A DNA stretch of 6,196 bases, taken from Lachnospiraceae bacterium. GTDB lineage: Bacteria > Bacillota > Clostridia > Lachnospirales > Lachnospiraceae. The notes under the pieces are model-generated. The model saw nothing but the letters and a program-made list of their open reading frames with translations, was not told the DNA's origin and ran no database searches. A program made the translations under genes and the position numbers. The stretch spans positions 1 through 6,196 of the forward strand of contig DMLD01000131.1 in the NCBI GenBank assembly GCA_003453515.1. Direction: 5' to 3'. Below are positions 1 to 5,184 of the stretch, piece after piece (positions within the stretch are counted from its first letter, which is position 1; each line of letters starts with the position of its first letter).

Positions 1-927
1 AACAAGGTTTGGAATGCATCTCGCTTTATGCTGATGAACTTTGACAAAAACAGTGACATCGACTACGAGAGCGTTACACCCGAGGAGCTGACCGTCGCCG
101 ACAAGTGGATACTTTCCAAGATGAACGATCTGATCCGCGACGTGACCGCTCTTATGGAAAAATATGAGCTTGGGATCGCGGTATCAAAGATATATGATTT
201 TATATGGGATGAGTTCTGCGACTGGTACATCGAGATGGTGAAGCCGAGACTTTATTCGGATACCGATCAGACCAAGGCGGCTGCGCTGTACACGCTGAAG
301 ACGGTGCTTATAGACGCACTGAAGCTTCTCCATCCGTATATGCCGTTTATCACCGAGGAGATATATCAGACGGTGCTTGGCAGCGAGGATATATCGATCA
401 TGGTTTCGGACTGGCCTCTGTATACAAAGCTGAGAGAGTTCGGAAAGGAAGAGGCAGCGGTAGAGAGGATCAAGGAAGCCGTATCGGGCATAAGAAATCT
501 CCGCGGTGAGATGAATGTAGCGCCCAGTCGCAAGGCATCCGTGTATGTGGTATCACAGGATGAGGCGGTCAGGAAGAACTTTGAGGACAACAAGGTATTT
601 TTCGCAACTTTGGGCTACGCCGACAGCGTGACCATACTTCCCGACAAGACGGGCATTGACGATGATGCCGTATCGGTCGTGATCGATGGCGGTACCATCT
701 ACATTCCGTTTGCAGAGCTTGTGGATGTCGAGAAGGAGCTTGAAAGACTTCACAAGGAGGAGGCAAGGCTCGAGGCAGAGCTCAAGCGCTCGGAGAAGAT
801 GCTCTCCAATCCGAACTTTGTAAACAAGGCACCGAAGGCAAAGCTTGACGAGGAGAAGGCAAAGCAGGAGAAGTATCTCGGAATGATGGAACAGGTAAAG
901 GAAAGACTTAAGTCTTTGGAAAAATGA
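1..927 (+). CDS. valS: Valyl-tRNA synthetase, C-terminal part (5' end outside window)
   Basis: Cytoplasmic enzyme that attaches valine to tRNA-Val. The reading frame is open from base 1 and gives 308 residues. The first residues, NKVWNASRF, match the conserved segment of ValRS that follows the catalytic domain; the HIGH and KMSKS motifs must lie upstream, outside the window. Fragment residues about 34-190 fit the helical anticodon-binding domain (ADKWILSK, then DEFCDWYIEMVKPRLY, then LHPYMPFITEEIYQ). Residues about 241-308 are a charged Lys/Glu-rich coiled coil ending in KERLKSLEK, the C-terminal arm typical of bacterial ValRS, which contacts tRNA. The DWYIE...KPRLY and PFITEEIYQ blocks distinguish it from IleRS and LeuRS. 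No terminator follows and the next gene starts 34 nt downstream, so readthrough into it is likely. Nothing looks broken; truncation is only by the window edge. Confidence 0.96.
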   Translation, partial: NKVWNASRFMLMNFDKNSDIDYESVTPEELTVADKWILSKMNDLIRDVTALMEKYELGIAVSKIYDFIWDEFCDWYIEMVKPRLYSDTDQTKAAALYTLKTVLIDALKLLHPYMPFITEEIYQTVLGSEDISIMVSDWPLYTKLREFGKEEAAVERIKEAVSGIRNLRGEMNVAPSRKASVYVVSQDEAVRKNFEDNKVFFATLGYADSVTILPDKTGIDDDAVSVVIDGGTIYIPFAELVDVEKELERLHKEEARLEAELKRSEKMLSNPNFVNKAPKAKLDEEKAKQEKYLGMMEQVKERLKSLEK

Positions 928-961
928 TCAAATTCTTTCTTGCAAAGGAAGGGTGATAAAT

Positions 962-1105
962 ATGTTGAATTTTGACGAGGAACTTGCAAAATTTGAACCG
1001 TGCGAGGATGTTGAGAACGTTGAGGATGTGGTTTACAACAACGATCTTCCCGATGTCACGGATATCATAAAAGAGATAGTACAGGACTCCAGAAATACAC
1101 TGTGA
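962..1105 (+). CDS. Small acidic protein of 47 aa, unknown function
   Basis: I do not recognise a characterised family. The ORF begins ATG TTG AAT TTT GAC GAG and ends TGA. It encodes MLNFDEELAKFEPCEDVENV, then a middle with YNNDLPDVTDIIKEIV and the end QDSRNTL. It has 14 acidic against 3 basic residues, one cysteine (C14), no signal peptide and no membrane segment, so it is probably a soluble cytoplasmic protein. A purine-rich GGAAGGGTGA ends 5 nt before the ATG, which supports translation. It lies 34 nt after valS and 52 nt before the next gene with no terminator on either side, so it is probably cotranscribed. The NDL...D..DII.E pattern looks like small uncharacterised Lachnospiraceae proteins I recall only vaguely. 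A role as a partner of ValRS or of the downstream TPR protein would be guesswork. Confidence 0.7.
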   Translation: MLNFDEELAKFEPCEDVENVEDVVYNNDLPDVTDIIKEIVQDSRNTL

Positions 1106-1143
1106 GGAGCCTGAAACAGCATGAAAAACCAATAGCAGCTTTC

Positions 1144-1148
1144 GGAGG
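1144..1148 (+). promoter_or_regulatory. Ribosome binding site deciding the start at 1158
   Basis: GGAGG lies 9 nt before the ATG at 1158. Two in-frame ATGs at 1149 and 1152 are only 0 and 3 nt from it, too close for initiation. The protein should therefore begin MKCPMCG. Confidence 0.75.
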
Positions 1149-1157
1149 ATGATGACC

Positions 1158-2573
1158 ATGAAATGTCCCATGTGTGGAGCAAACGTGGCGGACGATGTTT
1201 ACCAGTGTGGCTTCTGTGGTTCAGACCTGTCAGTCGTCCACTATTTGAGACGTGTTTCCGGCACGTATTACAATATAGGGCTTGAGCGTGCAAGGGTGCG
1301 TGATCTGACCGGATCGGTCACGGCTCTTAAGCAGGCACTCAGATTCAATAAAGAGAATAAGGATGCGAGAAACCTTCTCGGTCTGGTATATTATGAGATG
1401 GGAGAGATGACAAAGGCTCTCTCGGAATGGGTGTTGAGCAAGTATCTTACACCCGAGGGTAATCGCGCGGATTACTTCATCGACACATTGCAGAAAAATC
1501 AGGTCGCAGTCGATGCCGCAAACCAGACCATCAAGAAGTACAACGCCGCGCTGCAGTCGGCAAAGACGGGCAATGAGGATCTGGCGATCATACAGCTGAA
1601 AAAGGTCGTCAGTCTCAATCCGAGGTTTGTCAGAGCTGCCCAGCTTCTTGCTCTTCTCTACATGAAGGAAAAGGAGTACGCCAAGGCTGAAAAGTGTTTG
1701 CTTCGGATCAGAAAAATAGACGCCAACAACACAACAACCCTCAGATATCTCATGGAATTAAATGAGCTGACGGGAGGCGGTGAGGCACAGGATAAGCCCA
1801 GAAAGATAAAGCCCAAAAAGGACCCGCTCGAAAATGTAAAGCCCGTGGGTACCTACAAGGAGGAGAAGCGTTCACTGATACCGTTTATGTACTTTGTGAT
1901 CGGTGCAGTGGTGACGATACTTGTTATTTTTATACTGATAAGACCGACCATGGATCGCAGCTCGCAGGATTCGGGGAGCGAGATAGCCGATGTCAACGAC
2001 CAGCTTTCCGTAAAGGAATCGAGGATAACATCGCTGGAGGCTGAGAAGGAGGATCTGCAGGAGCAGATAAAGGAGCTCGAGCAAAAGATCCAAAATGCCG
2101 ATACAAAGGCTCAGCAGGAAACCGAGAATTACGAGAAGCTTCTGAAGGCGGTGAGCTTATACATCGCGGATGACAAGCTGAATGCGGCTGCGGCAGTGAG
2201 CGGGCTGAAAAAGAAGGATTTCGCCCTTAAGGAGGCGCAGGGACTCTATACCACAGTCTCTACCATCCCCGAGGAGGATCTGGAGAAGCTCATTTCCGAT
2301 GCAAGGGAGCTCATAAATACAAGCTATGATGAGGCGCTTTCCAGACTTAAGTCGCTCAACAAGGTCGCTCCCGGCAATCAGAAGATACTGTATCTGATGG
2401 GAAGATGTTATCACTACAAGGGGAACAAGAAAAAAGCCAAGAAGTATTATGAGGATGCGATCGCAGTCCAGGCAGGTACCGAGGAGGCAGTGCAGGCAGA
2501 CAGGTATCTGACCGAATTAAACGGAGGACCGACCGCGGCGCCCGAGGCGACTGCCACGGCGGCAGGGGCTTAA
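1158..2573 (+). CDS. Zinc-ribbon / TPR / coiled-coil membrane protein
   Basis: A 471-aa protein of unknown specific function, probably a membrane-anchored scaffold. Residues 3-20 form a zinc ribbon: CPMC, ten residues, then CGFC. Residues about 35-102 and 126-191 look like TPR helical repeats (LLGLVYYEMGEMTKAL; LALLYMKEKEYAKAEKCLL). A Lys/Arg-rich stretch precedes one transmembrane helix at 240-261 (LIPFMYFVIGAVVTILVIFI). By the positive-inside rule, the zinc ribbon and first TPRs face the cytoplasm and the rest is outside. Residues about 270-330 are a Glu/Lys/Gln-rich coiled coil. A further TPR lies at about 407-442 (ILYLMGRCYHYKGNKKKAKK). An Ala/Thr/Pro tail ends the protein. It is the last gene before a strong terminator and probably shares the valS transcript. 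A zinc-ribbon TPR protein is certain from sequence; its partner is not visible. The start at 1158 rests on ribosome-site spacing. Confidence 0.9.
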   Translation: MKCPMCGANVADDVYQCGFCGSDLSVVHYLRRVSGTYYNIGLERARVRDLTGSVTALKQALRFNKENKDARNLLGLVYYEMGEMTKALSEWVLSKYLTPEGNRADYFIDTLQKNQVAVDAANQTIKKYNAALQSAKTGNEDLAIIQLKKVVSLNPRFVRAAQLLALLYMKEKEYAKAEKCLLRIRKIDANNTTTLRYLMELNELTGGGEAQDKPRKIKPKKDPLENVKPVGTYKEEKRSLIPFMYFVIGAVVTILVIFILIRPTMDRSSQDSGSEIADVNDQLSVKESRITSLEAEKEDLQEQIKELEQKIQNADTKAQQETENYEKLLKAVSLYIADDKLNAAAAVSGLKKKDFALKEAQGLYTTVSTIPEEDLEKLISDARELINTSYDEALSRLKSLNKVAPGNQKILYLMGRCYHYKGNKKKAKKYYEDAIAVQAGTEEAVQADRYLTELNGGPTAAPEATATAAGA

Positions 2574-2580
2574 GACAATA

Positions 2581-2607
2581 TTGAATGATGCGTTTTGGTA
2601 CTATGAT
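2581..2607 (+). promoter_or_regulatory. Possible weak promoter for the FliB-like gene
   Basis: TTGAAT (2581-2586) and TATGAT (2602-2607) resemble -35 and -10 boxes, but the 15-nt spacer is shorter than the preferred 17. Transcription would start near 2614, inside the left arm or loop of the terminator hairpin, so this transcript could not form the terminator. It is the only candidate seen for the FliB-like gene, which otherwise depends on readthrough. Confidence 0.3.
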
Positions 2608-2632
2608 CGCGGCACTATGTGCCGCGATTTTT
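2606..2632 (+). terminator. Intrinsic terminator after the TPR protein gene
   Basis: A perfect 10-bp stem, ATCGCGGCAC (2606-2615) with GTGCCGCGAT (2619-2628), encloses a TAT loop. It is GC-rich and runs into TTTTT at 2628-2632. It lies 32 nt after the stop codon at 2573 and is the only textbook rho-independent terminator in the window. It closes the presumed valS unit. Confidence 0.88.
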
Positions 2633-2636
2633 GGAA

Positions 2637-2641
2637 GAGGG
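2637..2641 (+). promoter_or_regulatory. Ribosome binding site deciding the start at 2649
   Basis: GAGGG lies 7 nt before the ATG at 2649. An upstream in-frame ATG at 2619 sits inside the terminator stem and has no ribosome site of its own, so 2649 is preferred. Confidence 0.75.
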
Positions 2642-2648
2642 AAGAAAT

Positions 2649-3830
2649 ATGAAGGAGAGATATCCCGAATACTACGAGAGCTTTCAGTGTATCGCCGGAG
2701 AGTGTGAGGACACCTGCTGTGCCGGGTGGGAGATCGATATAGACGACGAGAGCTATGAGCGGTATATGAAGGTCGGCGGGAGCTTAGGTGAGAGGCTCAA
2801 AGGCTCGATAAAAACCTATGAGACGTCTGAGACACTTGACGAGGCATACGAACAGCACGGGTTTATACTGACGGAGGATATGAGATGCCCCTTTCTTGAT
2901 GAGCATGGTCTGTGCGAGCTTTATACCGAGCTCGGAGATGACGCCCTGTGTGAGGTGTGCACGCATACTCCCAGGTACTATCTCGAGTATGCAGTGGAAA
3001 GCGATGACGGATATGAGATAGTGAGGGAGACCGCGATCAGCGCATCGTGTCCTGAAGCCGCAAGGCTGATATATGCGGATGAGGGCAGGATGAGGATAAA
3101 GACGCGTGAGTTGTCCGATGATGAGAGCTTCGGTGAGGATCCGGAAGAGCTCGCACAGGAGGCGGGCTTCGGAAGATATCTTTCCCGGGTCAAGGATGAG
3201 TCGATCGGGATACTTCAGGATAGAAACAGACCATTATATGAGAGGATAGTGACATTTTTAGAGCAAGCAGAACATGTTCAGAGTGAGATAAACGATATGG
3301 CTCAGGATGATACGGAGGAGTCGGCAGCCGAAGAGATGTCAGATACGGATGAAAAATATCAATTATTTCTCCTGAGGATGAGGACCTACTCGGGACTGGC
3401 AAGCATCGGTCAGGCGTGGGCTGACAGGATGCACCTGATGTATGAGCTTTTTGTCGGCGACGATGAGGATGGTGCCGGCAGATATAAAGAGGCCATATCG
3501 GGACTTGAAAGGACCATGAGGGATCAGAAAAGAGAATACGAATATGAGCATCTGCTCGTGTACTACGCATGGCTACTGCTCGGAAGGACCATAGATGATC
3601 AGGATTATCTGAGCAAGGCGAGACTTGTGGTGATGAGCTTTCTCATGAACAGGGATATGGATGCCGCTGTTTTCATAAAAAAGGGAAGCTTTGACAGGAG
3701 TGACCGCTTGGAAAACGCGAGGATATATGCAAGAGAGATAGAGCATGCCGAGGAAAATTTGAGCGATCTGTCAGAGGAGATACTTTTTTCCAAGAAGTCA
3801 GACTTTTTAGTGCCGTTAGGAGTGCGCTGA
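2649..3830 (+). CDS. fliB: FliB-family cysteine-rich protein (flagellin lysine-N-methylase type)
   Basis: Family members are annotated as methylating flagellin lysines; Salmonella FliB is the known example and is reported to use an iron-sulfur cluster. The 393-aa length fits the Clostridia homologues. The N-terminus shows the family signature: YPEYYESFQC, then C14, C19 and the pair C23-C24 in CEDTCCAGW. Next come CPFL...GLC (C80, C89), then LCEVCTHTPRYY (C101, C104), and SCPEAARL with C134. These cysteines could hold a metal cluster. Residues 217-235 are an acidic, probably disordered linker, followed by a helical C-terminal half. There is no signal peptide, so it should be cytoplasmic. It begins just after a terminator, and no flagellar gene is nearby, so flagellin as substrate is inferred from the family only. 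Many Clostridia carry such genes with untested function. The symbol denotes family membership, not proven role. Confidence 0.85.
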   Translation: MKERYPEYYESFQCIAGECEDTCCAGWEIDIDDESYERYMKVGGSLGERLKGSIKTYETSETLDEAYEQHGFILTEDMRCPFLDEHGLCELYTELGDDALCEVCTHTPRYYLEYAVESDDGYEIVRETAISASCPEAARLIYADEGRMRIKTRELSDDESFGEDPEELAQEAGFGRYLSRVKDESIGILQDRNRPLYERIVTFLEQAEHVQSEINDMAQDDTEESAAEEMSDTDEKYQLFLLRMRTYSGLASIGQAWADRMHLMYELFVGDDEDGAGRYKEAISGLERTMRDQKREYEYEHLLVYYAWLLLGRTIDDQDYLSKARLVVMSFLMNRDMDAAVFIKKGSFDRSDRLENARIYAREIEHAEENLSDLSEEILFSKKSDFLVPLGVR

Positions 3831-3840
3831 TTGCGCTGAT
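3823..3840 (+). repeat. 9-bp tandem duplication across the FliB-like stop codon
   Basis: TGCGCTGAT occurs twice back to back, at 3823-3831 and 3832-3840. The first copy contains the stop codon TGA (3828-3830). Since 9 is a multiple of 3, the second copy supplies another in-frame TGA at 3837-3839. It could be a recent slippage duplication with no effect on the protein. Confidence 0.8.
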
Positions 3841-3854
3841 ATTTAAGGAAATGC

Positions 3855-3883
3855 TTGCATATATGCCCAAAATCATGTATAAT
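3855..3883 (+). promoter_or_regulatory. Sigma-A type promoter for the 207-aa protein gene
   Basis: A -35 box TTGCAT (3855-3860), a 17-nt spacer and a perfect -10 box TATAAT (3878-3883) point at the gene starting at 3915. Transcription would begin near 3890, giving a leader of about 25 nt that includes the ribosome site AAAGGAG at 3902-3908. It is the best promoter in the window and sets the 3915 gene apart from the FliB-like gene. Confidence 0.82.
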
Positions 3884-3914
3884 TGTGGAAAAAGTTGTGT
3901 GAAAGGAGTATATC

Positions 3915-4538
3915 ATGTTATCCGAGAAGATACATTTCAAACAGAACGATGATTCAGTCATCAGGATATTGGAGGAAACCGAGCAGTTTGCTTATGACAT
4001 AGACATGAGTGACAAGGCGATGCTGAGGCTGAGACTTCTTGCCGAGGAGCTGGTAAGTCTTGTAAATTCGATGAGTATGGAGTTTGAAGCCGATTACTGG
4101 GTCGAGAGCAAGGACGGTGTCATAGATCTCCATATGGATCTTCAGGCACTGATGACTCCCGAGAGACGCAGGGAGCTGATCTCGTTGTCTTCATCCGGCA
4201 AAAATGCCGAGCCGGTAGGCATACTCGGCAAGATCCGCGGGATGATAGAGAACGTCATGCTCGCTGTCGATGAGAATGATCAGATGGTCATGGCACGTAC
4301 AGTTCCGTATGCCATGTACGGTATGAGCGACAGCTCGGGCATACAGATGATGGAGAATGTGACTATATGGTCGCTGCAGCGCTATCGTGACAACGTCGCC
4401 GACGAGGATGATTCCAAGGAAGCACTCAAGGTCGCCAAGGATGAGCTGGAGAAGTCGGTCATAGCCAATCTTGCCGACGATGTGAGCGTGGGCATCAAGG
4501 ACAGTAATGTAAGACTTGTGGTAAGTAAGAGGTTTTGA
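3915..4538 (+). CDS. 207-aa protein, possibly a degenerate GHKL/HATPase-like domain
   Basis: The start is firm: AAAGGAG lies 6 nt before the ATG, behind a strong promoter. The protein is soluble, with no signal or membrane segment. Residues about 33-64 form a helix and strand (LRLRLLAEELVSLVNSM, then EADYWVE) resembling the start of RsbW-like ATPase domains, where a Glu-x3-Asn N-box binds ATP-magnesium. Here E44 is followed by S48 instead of Asn, and no clear DxGxG motif appears, so ATP binding may be lost. Later parts include SSSGKNAEPVGILGKI (about 94-109) and a conserved-looking end, ELEKSVIANLADDVSVGI. I recall similar Lachnospiraceae proteins labelled ATP-binding or hypothetical, without a proven function. 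A role in a partner-switching pathway is conceivable but unsupported by neighbours. The DUF4190-like gene follows 67 nt later with no terminator between. Confidence 0.82.
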   Translation: MLSEKIHFKQNDDSVIRILEETEQFAYDIDMSDKAMLRLRLLAEELVSLVNSMSMEFEADYWVESKDGVIDLHMDLQALMTPERRRELISLSSSGKNAEPVGILGKIRGMIENVMLAVDENDQMVMARTVPYAMYGMSDSSGIQMMENVTIWSLQRYRDNVADEDDSKEALKVAKDELEKSVIANLADDVSVGIKDSNVRLVVSKRF

Positions 4539-4594
4539 TGGGGGTCGGGCTTCCGGTGCTCAAAAGAGAAGTTGAAAAATGGGCGCTTTAAAAA

Positions 4595-4599
4595 GGGGG
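4595..4599 (+). promoter_or_regulatory. Ribosome binding site deciding the start at 4606
   Basis: GGGGG within AAAAAGGGGGAAGGC (4590-4604) lies 6 nt before the ATG at 4606. An in-frame ATG at 4579 lacks a comparable site, so translation from 4606 is preferred. The same 15 nt recur at 5169-5183 in front of the next gene. Confidence 0.7.
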
Positions 4600-4605
4600 A
4601 AGGCA

Positions 4606-5025
4606 ATGAACGAAGAAGAATTGATGGAGAAAAAGAGCAGCGCTGTTCCTGCTCTGGTGTTGGGTATCATCGGTCTTATAATTGCGATGGTCGGCGGATG
4701 CCTGTTCGGTATCATCGGAGGCATAGCGGGAGCTGTATTGGGATTGCTTGCGATCATTCTCGGAGCTAGGGCAAAGAAGGTGACGGATGGAACAAAGGGA
4801 ACACCGGGTATCGTGTTCGGTGCCATAAGTATGGTGGTGGCGATCCTGTGCATGGTGGTATTTTTCTCCTTCCCCGCTACATTGCAGAAGGCTGCCGAGG
4901 AGAAGGGTCTTCCGACAGTGGCTAAGTATGCGGGCAATTTTAAATTCGGTGTACTTGGGATGGCTATAAGTGTCGATCCTGCCGATCTGGATGCGATGCA
5001 AAAAGAGGTGGAAAAACTGAACTGA
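4606..5025 (+). CDS. Small DUF4190-like membrane protein
   Basis: A 139-aa integral membrane protein of unknown function. A short charged N-terminus (MNEEELMEKKSS) precedes a Gly/Ile/Leu-rich hydrophobic region with likely helices at about 14-30 and 32-53, a Lys/Arg-containing turn (RAKKVTDGTKGT), and a third helix at about 68-88 (GIVFGAISMVVAILCMVVFF). The pattern LVLGIIGLI...GIIGGIAGAVLG, then GARAKK and GIVFGAIS, fits the DUF4190 family, small glycine-zipper-like proteins common in Firmicutes and Actinobacteria. A tail of about 50 residues (KYAGNFKFGVLGMAISVDPADLD) follows and could lie outside the cell if three helices are correct. There is no promoter between it and the 207-aa protein gene, so they may be cotranscribed. 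Family assignment is from pattern memory only. Confidence 0.82.
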   Translation: MNEEELMEKKSSAVPALVLGIIGLIIAMVGGCLFGIIGGIAGAVLGLLAIILGARAKKVTDGTKGTPGIVFGAISMVVAILCMVVFFSFPATLQKAAEEKGLPTVAKYAGNFKFGVLGMAISVDPADLDAMQKEVEKLN

Positions 5026-5034
5026 CATACGGAT

Positions 5035-5051
5035 CCTGTCTTTGAGACGGG
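5035..5051 (+). other. Hairpin just after the DUF4190-like gene
   Basis: CCTGTCT (5035-5041) pairs with AGACGGG (5045-5051) across a TTG loop, with one G-T wobble. The following TCTGTTCTGG is only partly T-rich, so this is at best a weak terminator, 9 nt past the stop codon. Confidence 0.45.
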
Positions 5052-5077
5052 TCTGTTCTGGGAAGCAGTCTGAGAAG

Positions 5078-5099
5078 CCCTGATACGGGAAGATCAGGG
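5078..5099 (+). other. Second intergenic hairpin, possible weak terminator
   Basis: CCCTGAT (5078-5084) pairs perfectly with ATCAGGG (5093-5099) around an 8-nt loop, ACGGGAAG. No T-run follows; instead a TATGATATAAAG stretch that looks like a -10 region begins at 5100. Confidence 0.5.
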
Positions 5100-5101
5100 T
5101 A

Positions 5102-5110
5102 TGATATAAA
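5102..5110 (+). promoter_or_regulatory. Candidate extended -10 promoter for the surface protein gene
   Basis: TGATATAAA (5102-5110) matches the extended -10 form TGN-TATAAA. No good -35 box lies 16-18 nt upstream, which extended -10 promoters tolerate. Transcription would begin near 5117, at the first bases of the 15-bp inverted repeat. Confidence 0.4.
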
Positions 5111-5114
5111 GTAT

Positions 5115-5159
5115 TACAGTTAAGGAAACGCCGATCATGTCAGTGTTTCCTTAACTGTA
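5115..5159 (+). repeat. Perfect 15-bp inverted repeat upstream of the surface protein gene
   Basis: TACAGTTAAGGAAAC (5115-5129) is the exact reverse complement of GTTTCCTTAACTGTA (5145-5159). Inside, a G-T wobble and a C-G pair extend the stem, leaving an 11-nt loop at 5132-5142. It ends 25 nt before the ATG at 5185. No T-run follows on either strand, so it is not a standard terminator. It could be an mRNA 5' stem-loop, an attenuator or a protein-binding palindrome. The sequence shows the symmetry only. Confidence 0.85.
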
Positions 5160-5173
5160 TGTTTATGAAAAAA

Positions 5174-5178
5174 GGGGG
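5174..5178 (+). promoter_or_regulatory. Ribosome binding site of the surface protein gene
   Basis: GGGGG within AAAAAGGGGGAAGGC (5169-5183) lies 6 nt before the ATG at 5185. The 15-nt block is identical to that before the DUF4190-like gene, and in both it ends one base before the ATG. Confidence 0.7.
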
Positions 5179-5184
5179 AAGGCT

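Noticed and set aside
1149..1157. Earlier start codons at 1149 and 1152 for the TPR protein
   Set aside because: They lie 0 and 3 nt from GGAGG, too close to it; the ATG at 1158 has normal spacing and starts directly at the zinc ribbon.
908..1171. Minus-strand ORF covering the valS end and the small acidic gene
   Set aside because: It overlaps the terminal coding part of valS and the ribosome site of the TPR gene and shows no recognisable domain; the + strand small ORF has a better ribosome site.
2619..2648. Earlier start at 2619 for the FliB-like protein
   Set aside because: The ATG lies within the terminator hairpin and adds residues not typical of the family, which begins near MKxRxPxYY.
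3190..3570. 126-aa minus-strand ORF inside the FliB-like gene
   Set aside because: Its composition is rich in Ser, Pro, His and Arg as expected for antisense of the real gene, and the + strand product matches a known family.
5026..5184. A known riboswitch
   Set aside because: I looked for recognisable cores such as the cyclic di-GMP, SAM and cobalamin types and found none; only simple hairpins are evident.
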